A DNA stretch of 64,000 bases, from positions 1,022,501 to 1,086,500 of the forward strand of contig NZ_UHFH01000003.1 in NCBI RefSeq assembly GCF_900459225.1, written 5' to 3'. The stretch is from Streptococcus dysgalactiae subsp. dysgalactiae (GTDB taxonomy: Bacteria > Bacillota > Bacilli > Lactobacillales > Streptococcaceae). Numbering within the stretch: the first letter of the stretch is position 1; the number at the start of each line of letters is the position of its first letter. This document shows positions 38,731-46,464 of the stretch, in pieces. Under the pieces are notes generated by a model. The model made no database searches and was not told the DNA's origin. It saw only the letters and a program-made list of their open reading frames with translations. Both the position numbers and the translations under genes were made by a program.

Positions 38731-39153
38731 ATGACATTCGATTATAAAGACCATGGTAAAGAACGTTTTGTTGTTGATATTGAAGATTATACCAAACAAA
38801 ATGATAATTACCGTACAACCATTTGGACTGGGGAGAAACTCCAAGTCACCTTAATGAGTATTGAGCCTGGCGATGATATCGGGTTAGAAATTCATCACGG
38901 TATAGACCAATTTTTACGGATTGAATCTGGAAAAGGGTTATGTCAAATGGGAGATTCAGAAGACTATCTTGATTTTGAGCAAGTTGTTGAAGGAGATGAT
39001 GCTATTTTAGTTCCTGCAGATACTTGGCACAATGTTCAAAATATTGGCGATACTCCACTAAAAATCTACTCAATTTATGCTGGTCCAGACCACGTTTTTG
39101 GTACCATTCATCACACGCATGAAGATGCTAAAAATGATCCTAACGAAGATTAA
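38731..39153 (+). CDS. Cupin-domain protein
   Basis: 140 residues with a single cupin barrel: motif 1 about EIHHGIDQFLRIESGKG and motif 2 about VPADTWHNVQNIG, with His/His/Glu/His metal-ligand candidates. Similar small cupins are annotated as mannose-6-phosphate isomerase-like, but substrate is unknown. Ends with a His-rich tail segment (IHHTHEDA). AAAGGAGG precedes it. Confidence 0.85.
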   Translation: MTFDYKDHGKERFVVDIEDYTKQNDNYRTTIWTGEKLQVTLMSIEPGDDIGLEIHHGIDQFLRIESGKGLCQMGDSEDYLDFEQVVEGDDAILVPADTWHNVQNIGDTPLKIYSIYAGPDHVFGTIHHTHEDAKNDPNED

Positions 39154-39156
39154 ATG

Positions 39157-39204
39157 ATTCAAAAAGCAACACCACTGGTTGATTAGTGGTGTTGCTTTTT
39201 GAAT
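39157..39204. terminator. Bidirectional terminator with 20-bp perfect arms
   Basis: Arms 39157-39176 and 39185-39204, eight-base loop, A run left and T run right. The right arm encodes the last codons of the convergent FemABX gene. Confidence 0.95.
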
Positions 39205-40427
39205 GTGGTGCTCATGAAAAGAAGGCATTTACCTATTACTGTTAATGGTTTAGTGAAAGACCCTAAATATTGAACAAGCTGTCCGCCAAATTGTTTCTTG
39301 TAGTTAAAATTACCAATTCCTTCTTGAGATTGATCAACTTCGATGGTACCTCCAAAGTTAAAATAAGAAAGACCAGATTCTTTAGCATATCGAATCATGT
39401 CACAATTAATTAAAGTTGCTCCCCCAAAAATAAAGTATTCTTGAATATTACCTCCAAAGTAACTAAGCAATTCATCACCGTAGTCGATAAAAAGGTAGGA
39501 CGAAAGAGGTAAATGGTCAGTTTTTACCTGAAGTTTTTGGAATTCCTGCCAACGTTTTTGGTAACTGGTTAACTGTTGCGTCGCATTTTTGATAACTGTG
39601 TTACGTTTTTTAGAATCTGCTTTATTCTCTAAATCTTTAATTTCTTCCTGATACCGATTGATGTGATCCTTTAGATAGGTTTGATAGGATGCGCAGTCAA
39701 GATAAGCATACATAAACTTTGCCTGATCTCCCAACTTATCTTTGAGGGTTTCAAAAAAAGAAAGGTCTTGGATACTAAATGATTTCCGATGAGAAGTTTG
39801 CTGTAAAATATCATAAAATAAGGGAATTTCTGTAGCTGTCAACTCTTTTACTTTGACGTGAGAATTTCTATATTTCTTGATGTTCCGTTTGAGGGAATTG
39901 GAGAAACTTGCCTCAATCTCTTGATAATTACGATACGGTCGGAGGTCTTTCAAAAAGACTTGCATCATCCCATTGAATAAGTAATCAGAATCGAAATAAA
40001 GGTTGTAACTTAAACGCCTAAATACATCAGCAATCTCTTGATTCTCATTCTGACTAATAATGGCCAAGTTTTCATCCTTACGCTGATCAATAAGACAGGG
40101 GTGGCACATTAGGCTGATAGCCTGTTGTTGACGGACATGGTGTTCCAATGATTGGATTGCCTGAATAACTAGAGAGGGATTTGAATAATCTAAGACAGGA
40201 CCTTGAATGACCAATGGTTCTTGGAAATATTTCCATTTTTTCCGGTAATCCACAACTGCCAAGCCAACCACTTGTCCATCTTCAAGGAACAATAAGCGTT
40301 CAACTTTGTTATAATGATTGCGTTCTTCTTGCAGTTCAGCTATCTGATGAGATTGTAGTATATTAGAGGTTAAAAAAGTTTCTTGGGCAGCTAAAAATTC
40401 CGATGCAGTAGCACTAATGATTTTCAT
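39183..40427 (-). CDS. FemABX family aminoacyltransferase (second paralogue)
   Basis: 414 residues, lipid II cross-bridge aminoacyltransferase of the MurM/FemAB type: two GNAT-like lobes, a coiled-coil arm (about 255-300, IKDLENKADSKKR), and closing motifs FGGATL and FNFGGT. With the gene at 21329 it would supply the two activities needed for a two-residue bridge. The stop codon and last six codons lie in the terminator hairpin. Promoter TTCACA-17-TAATAT on the minus strand (40508-40536). Confidence 0.88.
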   Translation of the reverse strand: MKIISATASEFLAAQETFLTSNILQSHQIAELQEERNHYNKVERLLFLEDGQVVGLAVVDYRKKWKYFQEPLVIQGPVLDYSNPSLVIQAIQSLEHHVRQQQAISLMCHPCLIDQRKDENLAIISQNENQEIADVFRRLSYNLYFDSDYLFNGMMQVFLKDLRPYRNYQEIEASFSNSLKRNIKKYRNSHVKVKELTATEIPLFYDILQQTSHRKSFSIQDLSFFETLKDKLGDQAKFMYAYLDCASYQTYLKDHINRYQEEIKDLENKADSKKRNTVIKNATQQLTSYQKRWQEFQKLQVKTDHLPLSSYLFIDYGDELLSYFGGNIQEYFIFGGATLINCDMIRYAKESGLSYFNFGGTIEVDQSQEGIGNFNYKKQFGGQLVQYLGSFTKPLTVIGKCLLFMSTTFKKQHH

Positions 40428-40507
40428 AGTAGGATCCTAACATTTCTCCAGAAATTCAGATTCAGCATCACAAAAAGATTTCTTTTGCATGTCTTATTGT
40501 TACATAT

Positions 40508-40536
40508 ATATTACAATTAAATAACAATTGTGTGAA
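40508..40536 (-). promoter_or_regulatory. Promoter of the second FemABX gene
   Basis: Minus strand TTCACA (40531-40536), 17 bases, TAATAT (40508-40513). TGTGA/TCACA arms (40531-40549) overlap the -35. Confidence 0.65.
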
Positions 40537-40962
40537 AATGTTTCTCACATTTGAAAAAATATTTTTTTAACAAGTTAACATTAGTCTATAGAGTATAAAC
40601 TAGAGAATTAAAACAAGCATTTCCTTGAGCTAGAAAATTAGTCAAAAACCTCAAAGAGTTACTAAAAGTGATTTCACAGGATTAAATTAGGCTAACATGA
40701 ATTGAATAGCTATAAACAAAGGAAATGAAACCTAAAAAGCTAATAAGGTGAGCCTTAACAGAAAGACACGACACGAAGAAAAAATAGATTAAAATGAAGA
40801 TGATCAAAAACAACATGGACGATTTCAGAGGTTTTAAAAAACAGTTTGGGAAGGTAATTGTTAAATTATACGTACGTAACCTAAAAATAGTTGTATCTGC
40901 AGAGATGCAGGGAAATTAGTAAAAACAAGGACAGGAGAGAGACAGCTATTTTTCTCTGCTAT
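40537..40962. other. AT-rich gene-free region left of dif
   Basis: No convincing gene. It holds TTAACAAGTTAA (40567-40578), matching the AdcR pattern but with no obvious target gene; a CTGCA/TGCAG inverted repeat (40897-40910); and a 41-codon frame (40794-40919) without a ribosome site. Possibly chromosome-terminus sequence or a decayed gene. Confidence 0.5.
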
Positions 40963-40993
40963 ATCTTTCCGAAAAACTATAATTTTCTTGAAA
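40963..40993. other. dif-SL-like chromosome dimer resolution site
   Basis: Imperfect inverted arms around a short centre, reading ATCTTTCCGAAAAACTA then TAATTTTCTTGAAA, close to the dif-SL site of lactococci and streptococci as remembered. It lies 75 bases before xerS, the usual place, and marks the replication terminus. Confidence 0.85.
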
Positions 40994-41016
40994 AATATGT
41001 AAGGGTATGATATACT
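40988..41016 (+). promoter_or_regulatory. xerS promoter, overlapping dif
   Basis: TTGAAA (40988-40993), 17 bases, TATACT (41011-41016), extended TGA. The -35 box is the right end of the dif site. Confidence 0.8.
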
Positions 41017-41067
41017 TCTGTTAGAACGATTTCTCTAATCATAAGGTATTTAAAAAGGAAATATAAT

Positions 41068-42138
41068 ATGAGACGTGATTTGTTACTCGAAAAAATTGAA
41101 ACTTATAAAGCTATCATGCCTTGGTATGTGTTAGAATACTATCAGTCAAAATTGGCTGTCCCATACAGTTTTACAACCCTATATGAGTATTTAAAAGAAT
41201 ACAAACGTTTTTTTGACTGGTTAATGGATGCTGACTTAACGGATGCGACTGTCATTGCTGATATCGATTTAGCGACTCTTGAACACTTGACTAAGAAAGA
41301 TTTAGAGGCCTTTGTTCTGTACCTAAGAGAACGCCCTTCTCTTAATACTTATTCCACCAAACAGGGTCTTTCTCAAACAACGATTAATCGCACCTTGTCT
41401 GCTTTATCAAGTCTTTATAAATATTTGACTGAAGAGGTTGAAAATGATCAGGGAGAGCCTTATTTCTATCGGAATGTCATGAAGAAGGTGTCCACGAAGA
41501 AGAAAAAAGAAACCCTAGCTTCTAGAGCTGAAAACATTAAACAAAAGCTTTTTTTAGGAGATGAAACCATGGGTTTTCTAGAGTATGTAGATAAGGATTA
41601 TGAACTCAAATTATCCAATCGTGCCAAATCTTCTTTCCGTAAAAATAAAGAGAGAGATCTAGCAATTATTGCCCTACTACTGGCCTCAGGCGTTCGTCTA
41701 TCAGAAGCCGTTAATCTTGATTTAAAAGATGTTAATCTTAATATGATGGTTATCGAGGTTATCCGCAAAGGGGGAAAACGAGATTCAGTGAATGTTGCAG
41801 GTTTTGCTAAACCTTATTTAGAAGCTTATCTGGCTATTCGCAAGAATCGTTATAAGGCTGAAAAACAAGACCTTGCCTTCTTTTTAACGGAATATCGAGG
41901 GGTCCCTAATCGCATGGATGCCTCCAGTATTGAAAAAATGGTTGGTAAATACTCTCAAGATTTTAAAATTCGTGTGACTCCCCATAAGTTACGACACACA
42001 TTAGCCACACGTCTTTATGATGCGACCAAGTCCCAGGTTTTGGTCAGTCATCAATTGGGGCATGCATCGACTCAAGTTACCGATTTGTATACACATATTG
42101 TTAACGATGAACAAAAAAACGCCTTAGACAAATTATAA
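41068..42138 (+). CDS. xerS: Tyrosine recombinase XerS
   Basis: Single recombinase that resolves chromosome dimers at dif-SL in streptococci and lactococci, replacing XerC/XerD. 356 residues: N-terminal core-binding domain (about 15-125) and catalytic domain with Arg210, Lys234, His306, Arg309, His332 and nucleophile Tyr341. AAAAAGGA precedes the ATG. Its promoter overlaps dif, so XerS bound there could repress its own gene. Confidence 0.96.
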   Translation: MRRDLLLEKIETYKAIMPWYVLEYYQSKLAVPYSFTTLYEYLKEYKRFFDWLMDADLTDATVIADIDLATLEHLTKKDLEAFVLYLRERPSLNTYSTKQGLSQTTINRTLSALSSLYKYLTEEVENDQGEPYFYRNVMKKVSTKKKKETLASRAENIKQKLFLGDETMGFLEYVDKDYELKLSNRAKSSFRKNKERDLAIIALLLASGVRLSEAVNLDLKDVNLNMMVIEVIRKGGKRDSVNVAGFAKPYLEAYLAIRKNRYKAEKQDLAFFLTEYRGVPNRMDASSIEKMVGKYSQDFKIRVTPHKLRHTLATRLYDATKSQVLVSHQLGHASTQVTDLYTHIVNDEQKNALDKL

Positions 42139-42180
42139 AAAAATACATAAAAATAATTATGTAAAATAAATACCGAATTA

Positions 42181-42209
42181 TTTACATTTTGCAAAAATTT
42201 AATTAAAAT
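42181..42209 (+). promoter_or_regulatory. eetA promoter
   Basis: TTTACA (42181-42186), 17 bases, TAAAAT (42204-42209). The transcript would start about seven bases further, at the GTG start codon itself. Confidence 0.7.
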
Positions 42210-42215
42210 AATACT

Positions 42216-42656
42216 GTGAAGAAAAAACTAATACCAATTCTATCTTATTTCAAACCGTACGACTATCTATTGGTTACCCTGGCTATTCTGATTTCCTTTA
42301 TCCCATTAGTTGTAACGACCTACTATCACCCAACTACTGCTTCGCCCCAGAATTTAGTAGCTGTGGTCAAAATTAATGGTCAGGTAGCTGATGAATTTCC
42401 TTTGAAAAAAGGAGGAAAGCATCAAGAAAAGACCTACTATCCACAAAAAGGGCATTATAATATCATTGAAATTGACGGTAAACGTATCCGCGTTAAAGAA
42501 GACAATAGTCCTGATCAGATTGCCGTAAAAACTGGCTGGATTAGTCAGCCAGGTCAGGTGTCTGTCTGCCTTCCTCATAAACTGATTATTGAAATTCAAG
42601 GGTCAAGTGATGATTCACCTCAAAATGAAGAAGATGAGCTTATTCTACCCCTTTAA
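42216..42656 (+). CDS. eetA: NusG domain II membrane protein, EetA-like
   Basis: 146 residues: one membrane helix (about 17-35) and an extracellular NusG domain II-like beta domain (about 48-130), then an acidic tail. In the Listeria EET locus EetA has this makeup and is needed for electron transfer, with an uncertain role. GTG start, no ribosome site, and a promoter that would begin transcription at the GTG, so possibly leaderless. Context (dmkA, apbE, pplA, dmkB, ndh2, eetB next door) supports the name. Confidence 0.72.
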   Translation: MKKKLIPILSYFKPYDYLLVTLAILISFIPLVVTTYYHPTTASPQNLVAVVKINGQVADEFPLKKGGKHQEKTYYPQKGHYNIIEIDGKRIRVKEDNSPDQIAVKTGWISQPGQVSVCLPHKLIIEIQGSSDDSPQNEEDELILPL

Positions 42657-42669
42657 TTACTAGCATATT

Positions 42670-42729
42670 AAAACAACCTTAGCACTTTGGTGATGTTAGA
42701 TTATCCCAATAAACTGAGGTTGTTTTTTT
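42670..42729. terminator. Terminator between eetA and dmkA
   Basis: Arms 42670-42682 and 42714-42726 (one G-U pair), 31-base loop, T run; also usable in the minus direction. Confidence 0.75.
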
Positions 42730-43678
42730 AGATGAAACAAAGAATAATGAGTAACAGTAAATAGATGCTGCTGACTAAGACAAAATTCTTAATGGATTCA
42801 ATAAATGTTTTTTGTTTCACTTGTTTCTTTAAAAAGGTTAAGAGTGTTTTGAAACTAATGGGGTAAGCTAAAAAGACTAGGAATGCGATTAAAGGCAACC
42901 ACTTCCAAATGATAAATAGGACGAACATTAGCCAAGCCAAGCTATGCAAGGCAGTATACAGATAAAGGCTATGCTGTTCACCTAAATAGTAAACCAAGGT
43001 ATACCGTCTGTTTTTTAGGTCTTGCTGATAGTCACAAATGTTATTAGCGAGCATAATATTAGCAATAAGAGCCACTAAAGGAAGAGACATGAGTCCAATT
43101 TTTAAGGCTTGCATCCACTTTAGCGTTATGGAAATGCTCTCACTATTCCAATGGCTGTAAAAAAGCTGGTGAGGGTCTTGAACATAAATCGCAAGGAAAA
43201 AAATACCAAATCCCATGGTAACTCCCGAGAATAATTCTCCTAAAGGAAGTCTAGACAGTGGATAGGGACCAAAGGTATAAAAAATACCGATTAAAAAGCA
43301 AAGAGCTCCGAAAGGTAACAACAAAAGATCTGTTCTGACCACTAATAGCAGGGAAATAAGCGATGCAAAGATTAGCAAGCCATAAATGATATTGGTCATG
43401 CTTTTGAAATTGAGTTGGTGCTTTCCGATAACATTTTCGTCACGCTGATAGCTGACATCATAAGCTTTGTGATAGTCCATAGTGTTGTTAATAGCTGTTG
43501 TACACATGTCAAAGGCAATCACAGCTAAAGCAAACAATAAACTATTGGTCACATTTAGCTGATGATATTGCCATTGACTCCAAGCAAATCCAATACACAT
43601 GGGAAAGACACTAGCTACCTTTGTTTTTAATTCAACAAATTCCAAGAAAACGGGCAAGGTCAGTGGTTTAGTTTCCAT
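42728..43678 (-). CDS. dmkA: UbiA-family prenyltransferase, MenA/DmkA-like
   Basis: 316 residues, about eight membrane helices. The two aspartate motifs of the family are visible: NNTMDYHKAYD (about 64-74) and NICDYQQDLKNR. MenA-type enzymes join a polyprenyl chain to DHNA to make demethylmenaquinone; DmkA makes the quinone used for EET in Listeria. No DHNA synthesis genes are in the window. Overlaps apbE by 11 bases; polyprenyl synthase gene lies in the same cluster. Name given by context. Confidence 0.82.
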   Translation of the reverse strand: METKPLTLPVFLEFVELKTKVASVFPMCIGFAWSQWQYHQLNVTNSLLFALAVIAFDMCTTAINNTMDYHKAYDVSYQRDENVIGKHQLNFKSMTNIIYGLLIFASLISLLLVVRTDLLLLPFGALCFLIGIFYTFGPYPLSRLPLGELFSGVTMGFGIFFLAIYVQDPHQLFYSHWNSESISITLKWMQALKIGLMSLPLVALIANIMLANNICDYQQDLKNRRYTLVYYLGEQHSLYLYTALHSLAWLMFVLFIIWKWLPLIAFLVFLAYPISFKTLLTFLKKQVKQKTFIESIKNFVLVSSIYLLLLIILCFI

Positions 43679-44720
43679 TGATGATATGATACTCCTTATT
43701 GGTTAAGCTAAATTTGTTTTTCAGTCCCTTACTGAGATGGACACCATTTTGTTTATCAATAAAAACAGCTTCTACGTGATCCATCTTATTAATAAACTTA
43801 AGGCCGTCTTCGATTCCTAATAAAAAGAGAGTGGTCGAGAGTTCATCTCCCTGCAAGGAGGTTTTAGTATAAACGGTGACGCCGGAAATATTATTCTCAA
43901 CAGGGTAACCTGTTTTGGGGTCCATAATATGATGGTACTTTTTACCGTCAACTTCTAAAAAGCGTTCGTAAATACCTGAGGTAACAATGGACTGGTCTTT
44001 GAGATGAACAGTACCAACAGTATCTCCTCGCACTTGATCTGGATTTTGAACGCCAACGTTCCATCCTTCTTTAGGATTTTTAGGAGAGGTGCCAAGGACT
44101 AACACATTTCCTCCCAGATTAATAATGGCAGTATTGACCTTGTGTTTTTTTAAAATGGCTTTAACGCCGTCAGCGATATAACCTTTTGAAATAGCTCCTA
44201 ACTCTAAGGTCATGCCCTTTTCAATAAAAACTGATTTATCCTTGTCATTAAGATGAATGTTCTGATAATTAATATAAGGAAGAGCCGCTTCTATTTCTTC
44301 TTTGCTTGGTAATCTAGCAATATCGTCTCCAATGCGCCATAAATTCGTAATAGCGCCTATAGCAATATCGAATTTTCCATGACTGGCTTCGGCCATTTGC
44401 TTCGCCGCGTTAATGATAGTGTAGGTTTTAGGGTCAACTGTCACTGATTTTTGACCAGCTTGGTGATTAATGCGATAAACATCCGATCCTTCCAGATTGG
44501 TAGATAAGAGTTTTTCCATGTCTTTGATGTATTGAATCGCTTCAGTCATTGTTTTTTCTTGATGATCATGGTAAATGCTGAGCTGAACAACAGTGTGCAA
44601 CAAGGGTTCTGTCCGAACAAGTGGAGAATCACTAACAGCTAATTGGCTGGCATTTTCTTTTTGGCAAGCTCCTAAGCATAAGTAGATAAGAATTGCAACA
44701 AGGCATTTGAGAGATTTCAT
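43668..44720 (-). CDS. ApbE-family FMN transferase lipoprotein (FmnB-like)
   Basis: 350 residues. Lipobox LGAC (Cys19), so anchored outside. ApbE enzymes use FAD to attach FMN to threonine of exported flavoproteins; key segments LELGAISKGYIADGV and TTLFLLG are seen. Likely substrate is the FMN-bind lipoprotein just upstream (SGATHT). AAAGGAGG precedes ATG 44720; the more upstream ATG at 44738 lacks one. Lies behind a terminator hairpin, so its level may be kept below that of the substrate. Confidence 0.9.
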   Translation of the reverse strand: MKSLKCLVAILIYLCLGACQKENASQLAVSDSPLVRTEPLLHTVVQLSIYHDHQEKTMTEAIQYIKDMEKLLSTNLEGSDVYRINHQAGQKSVTVDPKTYTIINAAKQMAEASHGKFDIAIGAITNLWRIGDDIARLPSKEEIEAALPYINYQNIHLNDKDKSVFIEKGMTLELGAISKGYIADGVKAILKKHKVNTAIINLGGNVLVLGTSPKNPKEGWNVGVQNPDQVRGDTVGTVHLKDQSIVTSGIYERFLEVDGKKYHHIMDPKTGYPVENNISGVTVYTKTSLQGDELSTTLFLLGIEDGLKFINKMDHVEAVFIDKQNGVHLSKGLKNKFSLTNKEYHIINGN

Positions 44721-44739
44721 AAGTCCTCCTTTTATCATA

Positions 44740-44779
44740 AAAAAACCAAAGAGTTAAGGGTTCCCTCAACTCCTCGGTT
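44740..44779 (-). terminator. Intercistronic terminator between pplA-like gene and apbE
   Basis: Minus-strand 17-base arms with G-U pairs and a two-base centre, followed by U7. No promoter is seen between it and apbE, so partial read-through is expected. Confidence 0.85.
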
Positions 44780-44790
44780 CTGATAGTAAC

Positions 44791-45297
44791 TTATTTGCCT
44801 AAGTCAATAGTATCTGTTTTACCTTCTTTAGCTGCTTCAAGAAGTGCCTCAGTTGATTTTTTGAAGTTTTCTGAAGTATGTGTAGCTCCTGAAACAACTT
44901 CAACATCATCAAGTTTTTGTTTTTCAACAAGTTGGCTGTTTAAGTTTTCAGTGGCTTCTTTTGAAGAAACGCCTGATTTTGCCTTCATGTTTTTGTTGTA
45001 TTCTTCATCATCAGCTTTGAGTTTACCGTCTTTATTTTCGTATCCAAAGTCTGATGCTGTGATTTTACCATCTGCAACGGTAATAGTATGAACGACTTTC
45101 CAGCCACGTTCGTCAAATGCTGACTCAGCTTTATAAGTGCCATCTTTAAGCATAGCTTTATTATCAGTAGATTTTGCAACTTTTTCAGTTTTAGTTTCTG
45201 ATGAGGTTGCTGATTTATTCTCTGACTTACTACCACATGCAGCAAGCATAACAAGTGATGCAACTAACAGGGAACCTGTTAATAATTTCTTTTTCAT
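44791..45297 (-). CDS. FMN-binding (flavinylated) lipoprotein, PplA-like
   Basis: 168 residues. Lipobox LAAC (Cys21), a Ser/Lys/Thr-rich linker (22-48), then a single FMN-bind domain (about 50-165) with the flavinylation motif SGATHT at 136-141. Listeria PplA has two such domains, this has one. Expected role: extracellular carrier passing electrons from the quinone pool to outside acceptors, flavinylated by the ApbE next door. GGAGG lies seven bases before ATG 45297; the frame upstream to 45312 is not used. Confidence 0.88.
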   Translation of the reverse strand: MKKKLLTGSLLVASLVMLAACGSKSENKSATSSETKTEKVAKSTDNKAMLKDGTYKAESAFDERGWKVVHTITVADGKITASDFGYENKDGKLKADDEEYNKNMKAKSGVSSKEATENLNSQLVEKQKLDDVEVVSGATHTSENFKKSTEALLEAAKEGKTDTIDLGK

Positions 45298-45329
45298 TAA
45301 AAAGACCTCCAATTTAATTTCCTCTAATT

Positions 45330-45358
45330 AGTTTACCATAAAAGTGGTGAAAAGTCGA
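45330..45358 (-). promoter_or_regulatory. Promoter of the FMN-binding lipoprotein gene
   Basis: Minus strand TCGACT (45353-45358), 17 bases, TAAACT (45330-45335), extended TGG. Confidence 0.6.
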
Positions 45359-45387
45359 CCGTTTTTGTAAGCCCTTACTAATTTTTG

Positions 45388-46386
45388 TTAGTACCGTCTA
45401 GCTAAAATGTGTTCCGTAAAGGTTAAAAAACCTTCTTGATGATTGAGTGGCAATAGGCCACTGGTCTGCCTAATTTTCACAAGATATTTCTCAATTAACG
45501 CTTCAGTTCCTTCAAAAGCCTGTGTATTTAGCAAATGATTATGAAGTAGTGTTAGTTCTTCTTCTTTCCATTCCACAGATTGGTGCTTGTCAACCAAATG
45601 TTTGATAGTTTCTGACTGCACCATTCCTAGAATCAGCGGTGCAGTATAGATACCATTTTGAACATCCTGTAATCTAGGTTTACCGGATTGATCAGCCCTC
45701 AGACGATAATCAATTAAATCATCTGACAGTTGAAAGGCCATTCCCAGAAAGATACCTAACTGGTAGGCTGCCTTAGAGGTTTTCTGAGGAATCTTAGGAT
45801 ACCAAGTTCCCAGCTGACATGCCAAGCCAAATAGAAAGGCTGTTTTACCTTTTATTTGTTTTAAATAGGCTTTCATAGTCATTTGACTATTGTGCTGGTT
45901 CATAAGTTGTGCTAATTCTCCAGCTAAAATACGTTCCACGATGTGATAAGGAAGAGGCCCGTTGTCTTCCCAGTTATCTTTGATATTTAGAAGTTGTGCT
46001 CCCCTAGTAGCCAATCGTCCCGCATAGGACAAGAGGTAATCACCAGCATAGATAGCTATTTTATTAGAATAGACCTGATGTAGAGGCTTGATATTTCTTC
46101 TTAACTCTGCCTCATCAATAACATCATCGTGGATAAGGGTAGCTAAATGAAAGGTTTCGATAGCTGCTGCAAGATACAGTTTTCCTTGAGAGATTTCCCC
46201 TTGGATTTCTTTTTCAAGATAGAGACAAAGACCAGCTCGAAGGTACTTTCCTGAAGCATTGATGTAGTCTAAAATAGTCGTTTTAATATCAGGAGGCAGC
46301 GATGACATTTCAGAAATCATGATGTGCTTAACGCTGACTAATGCCTCTTCGATGTCACCATGATGTTTCCAAATGGCATGAATCAC
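45388..46386 (-). CDS. dmkB: Polyprenyl diphosphate synthase (HepT/DmkB-like)
   Basis: 332 residues, all-trans isoprenyl synthase: first aspartate motif in LIHDDVIDEAELRR and second in QLSDDLIDY. Makes the side chain for the quinone built by the DmkA-like enzyme. GTG start at 46386, nine bases after AAGGAG; no nearby ATG fits. In the EET locus of Listeria DmkB has this role. Its partner subunit in other bacteria (HepS) is not in this window. Confidence 0.85.
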   Translation of the reverse strand: MIHAIWKHHGDIEEALVSVKHIMISEMSSLPPDIKTTILDYINASGKYLRAGLCLYLEKEIQGEISQGKLYLAAAIETFHLATLIHDDVIDEAELRRNIKPLHQVYSNKIAIYAGDYLLSYAGRLATRGAQLLNIKDNWEDNGPLPYHIVERILAGELAQLMNQHNSQMTMKAYLKQIKGKTAFLFGLACQLGTWYPKIPQKTSKAAYQLGIFLGMAFQLSDDLIDYRLRADQSGKPRLQDVQNGIYTAPLILGMVQSETIKHLVDKHQSVEWKEEELTLLHNHLLNTQAFEGTEALIEKYLVKIRQTSGLLPLNHQEGFLTFTEHILARRY

Positions 46387-46464
46387 AACTAATTTCTCCT
46401 TTACTTGTTGTCTGCCTTAGTCCAAGATAGGGCTAGTAAGAGTTTATTCTCGCTATAGGCCGAC

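Noticed and set aside
40794..40919. 41-codon open frame in the gene-free region left of dif
   Set aside because: No ribosome site, no recognised motif, AT-rich chance frame is likely.
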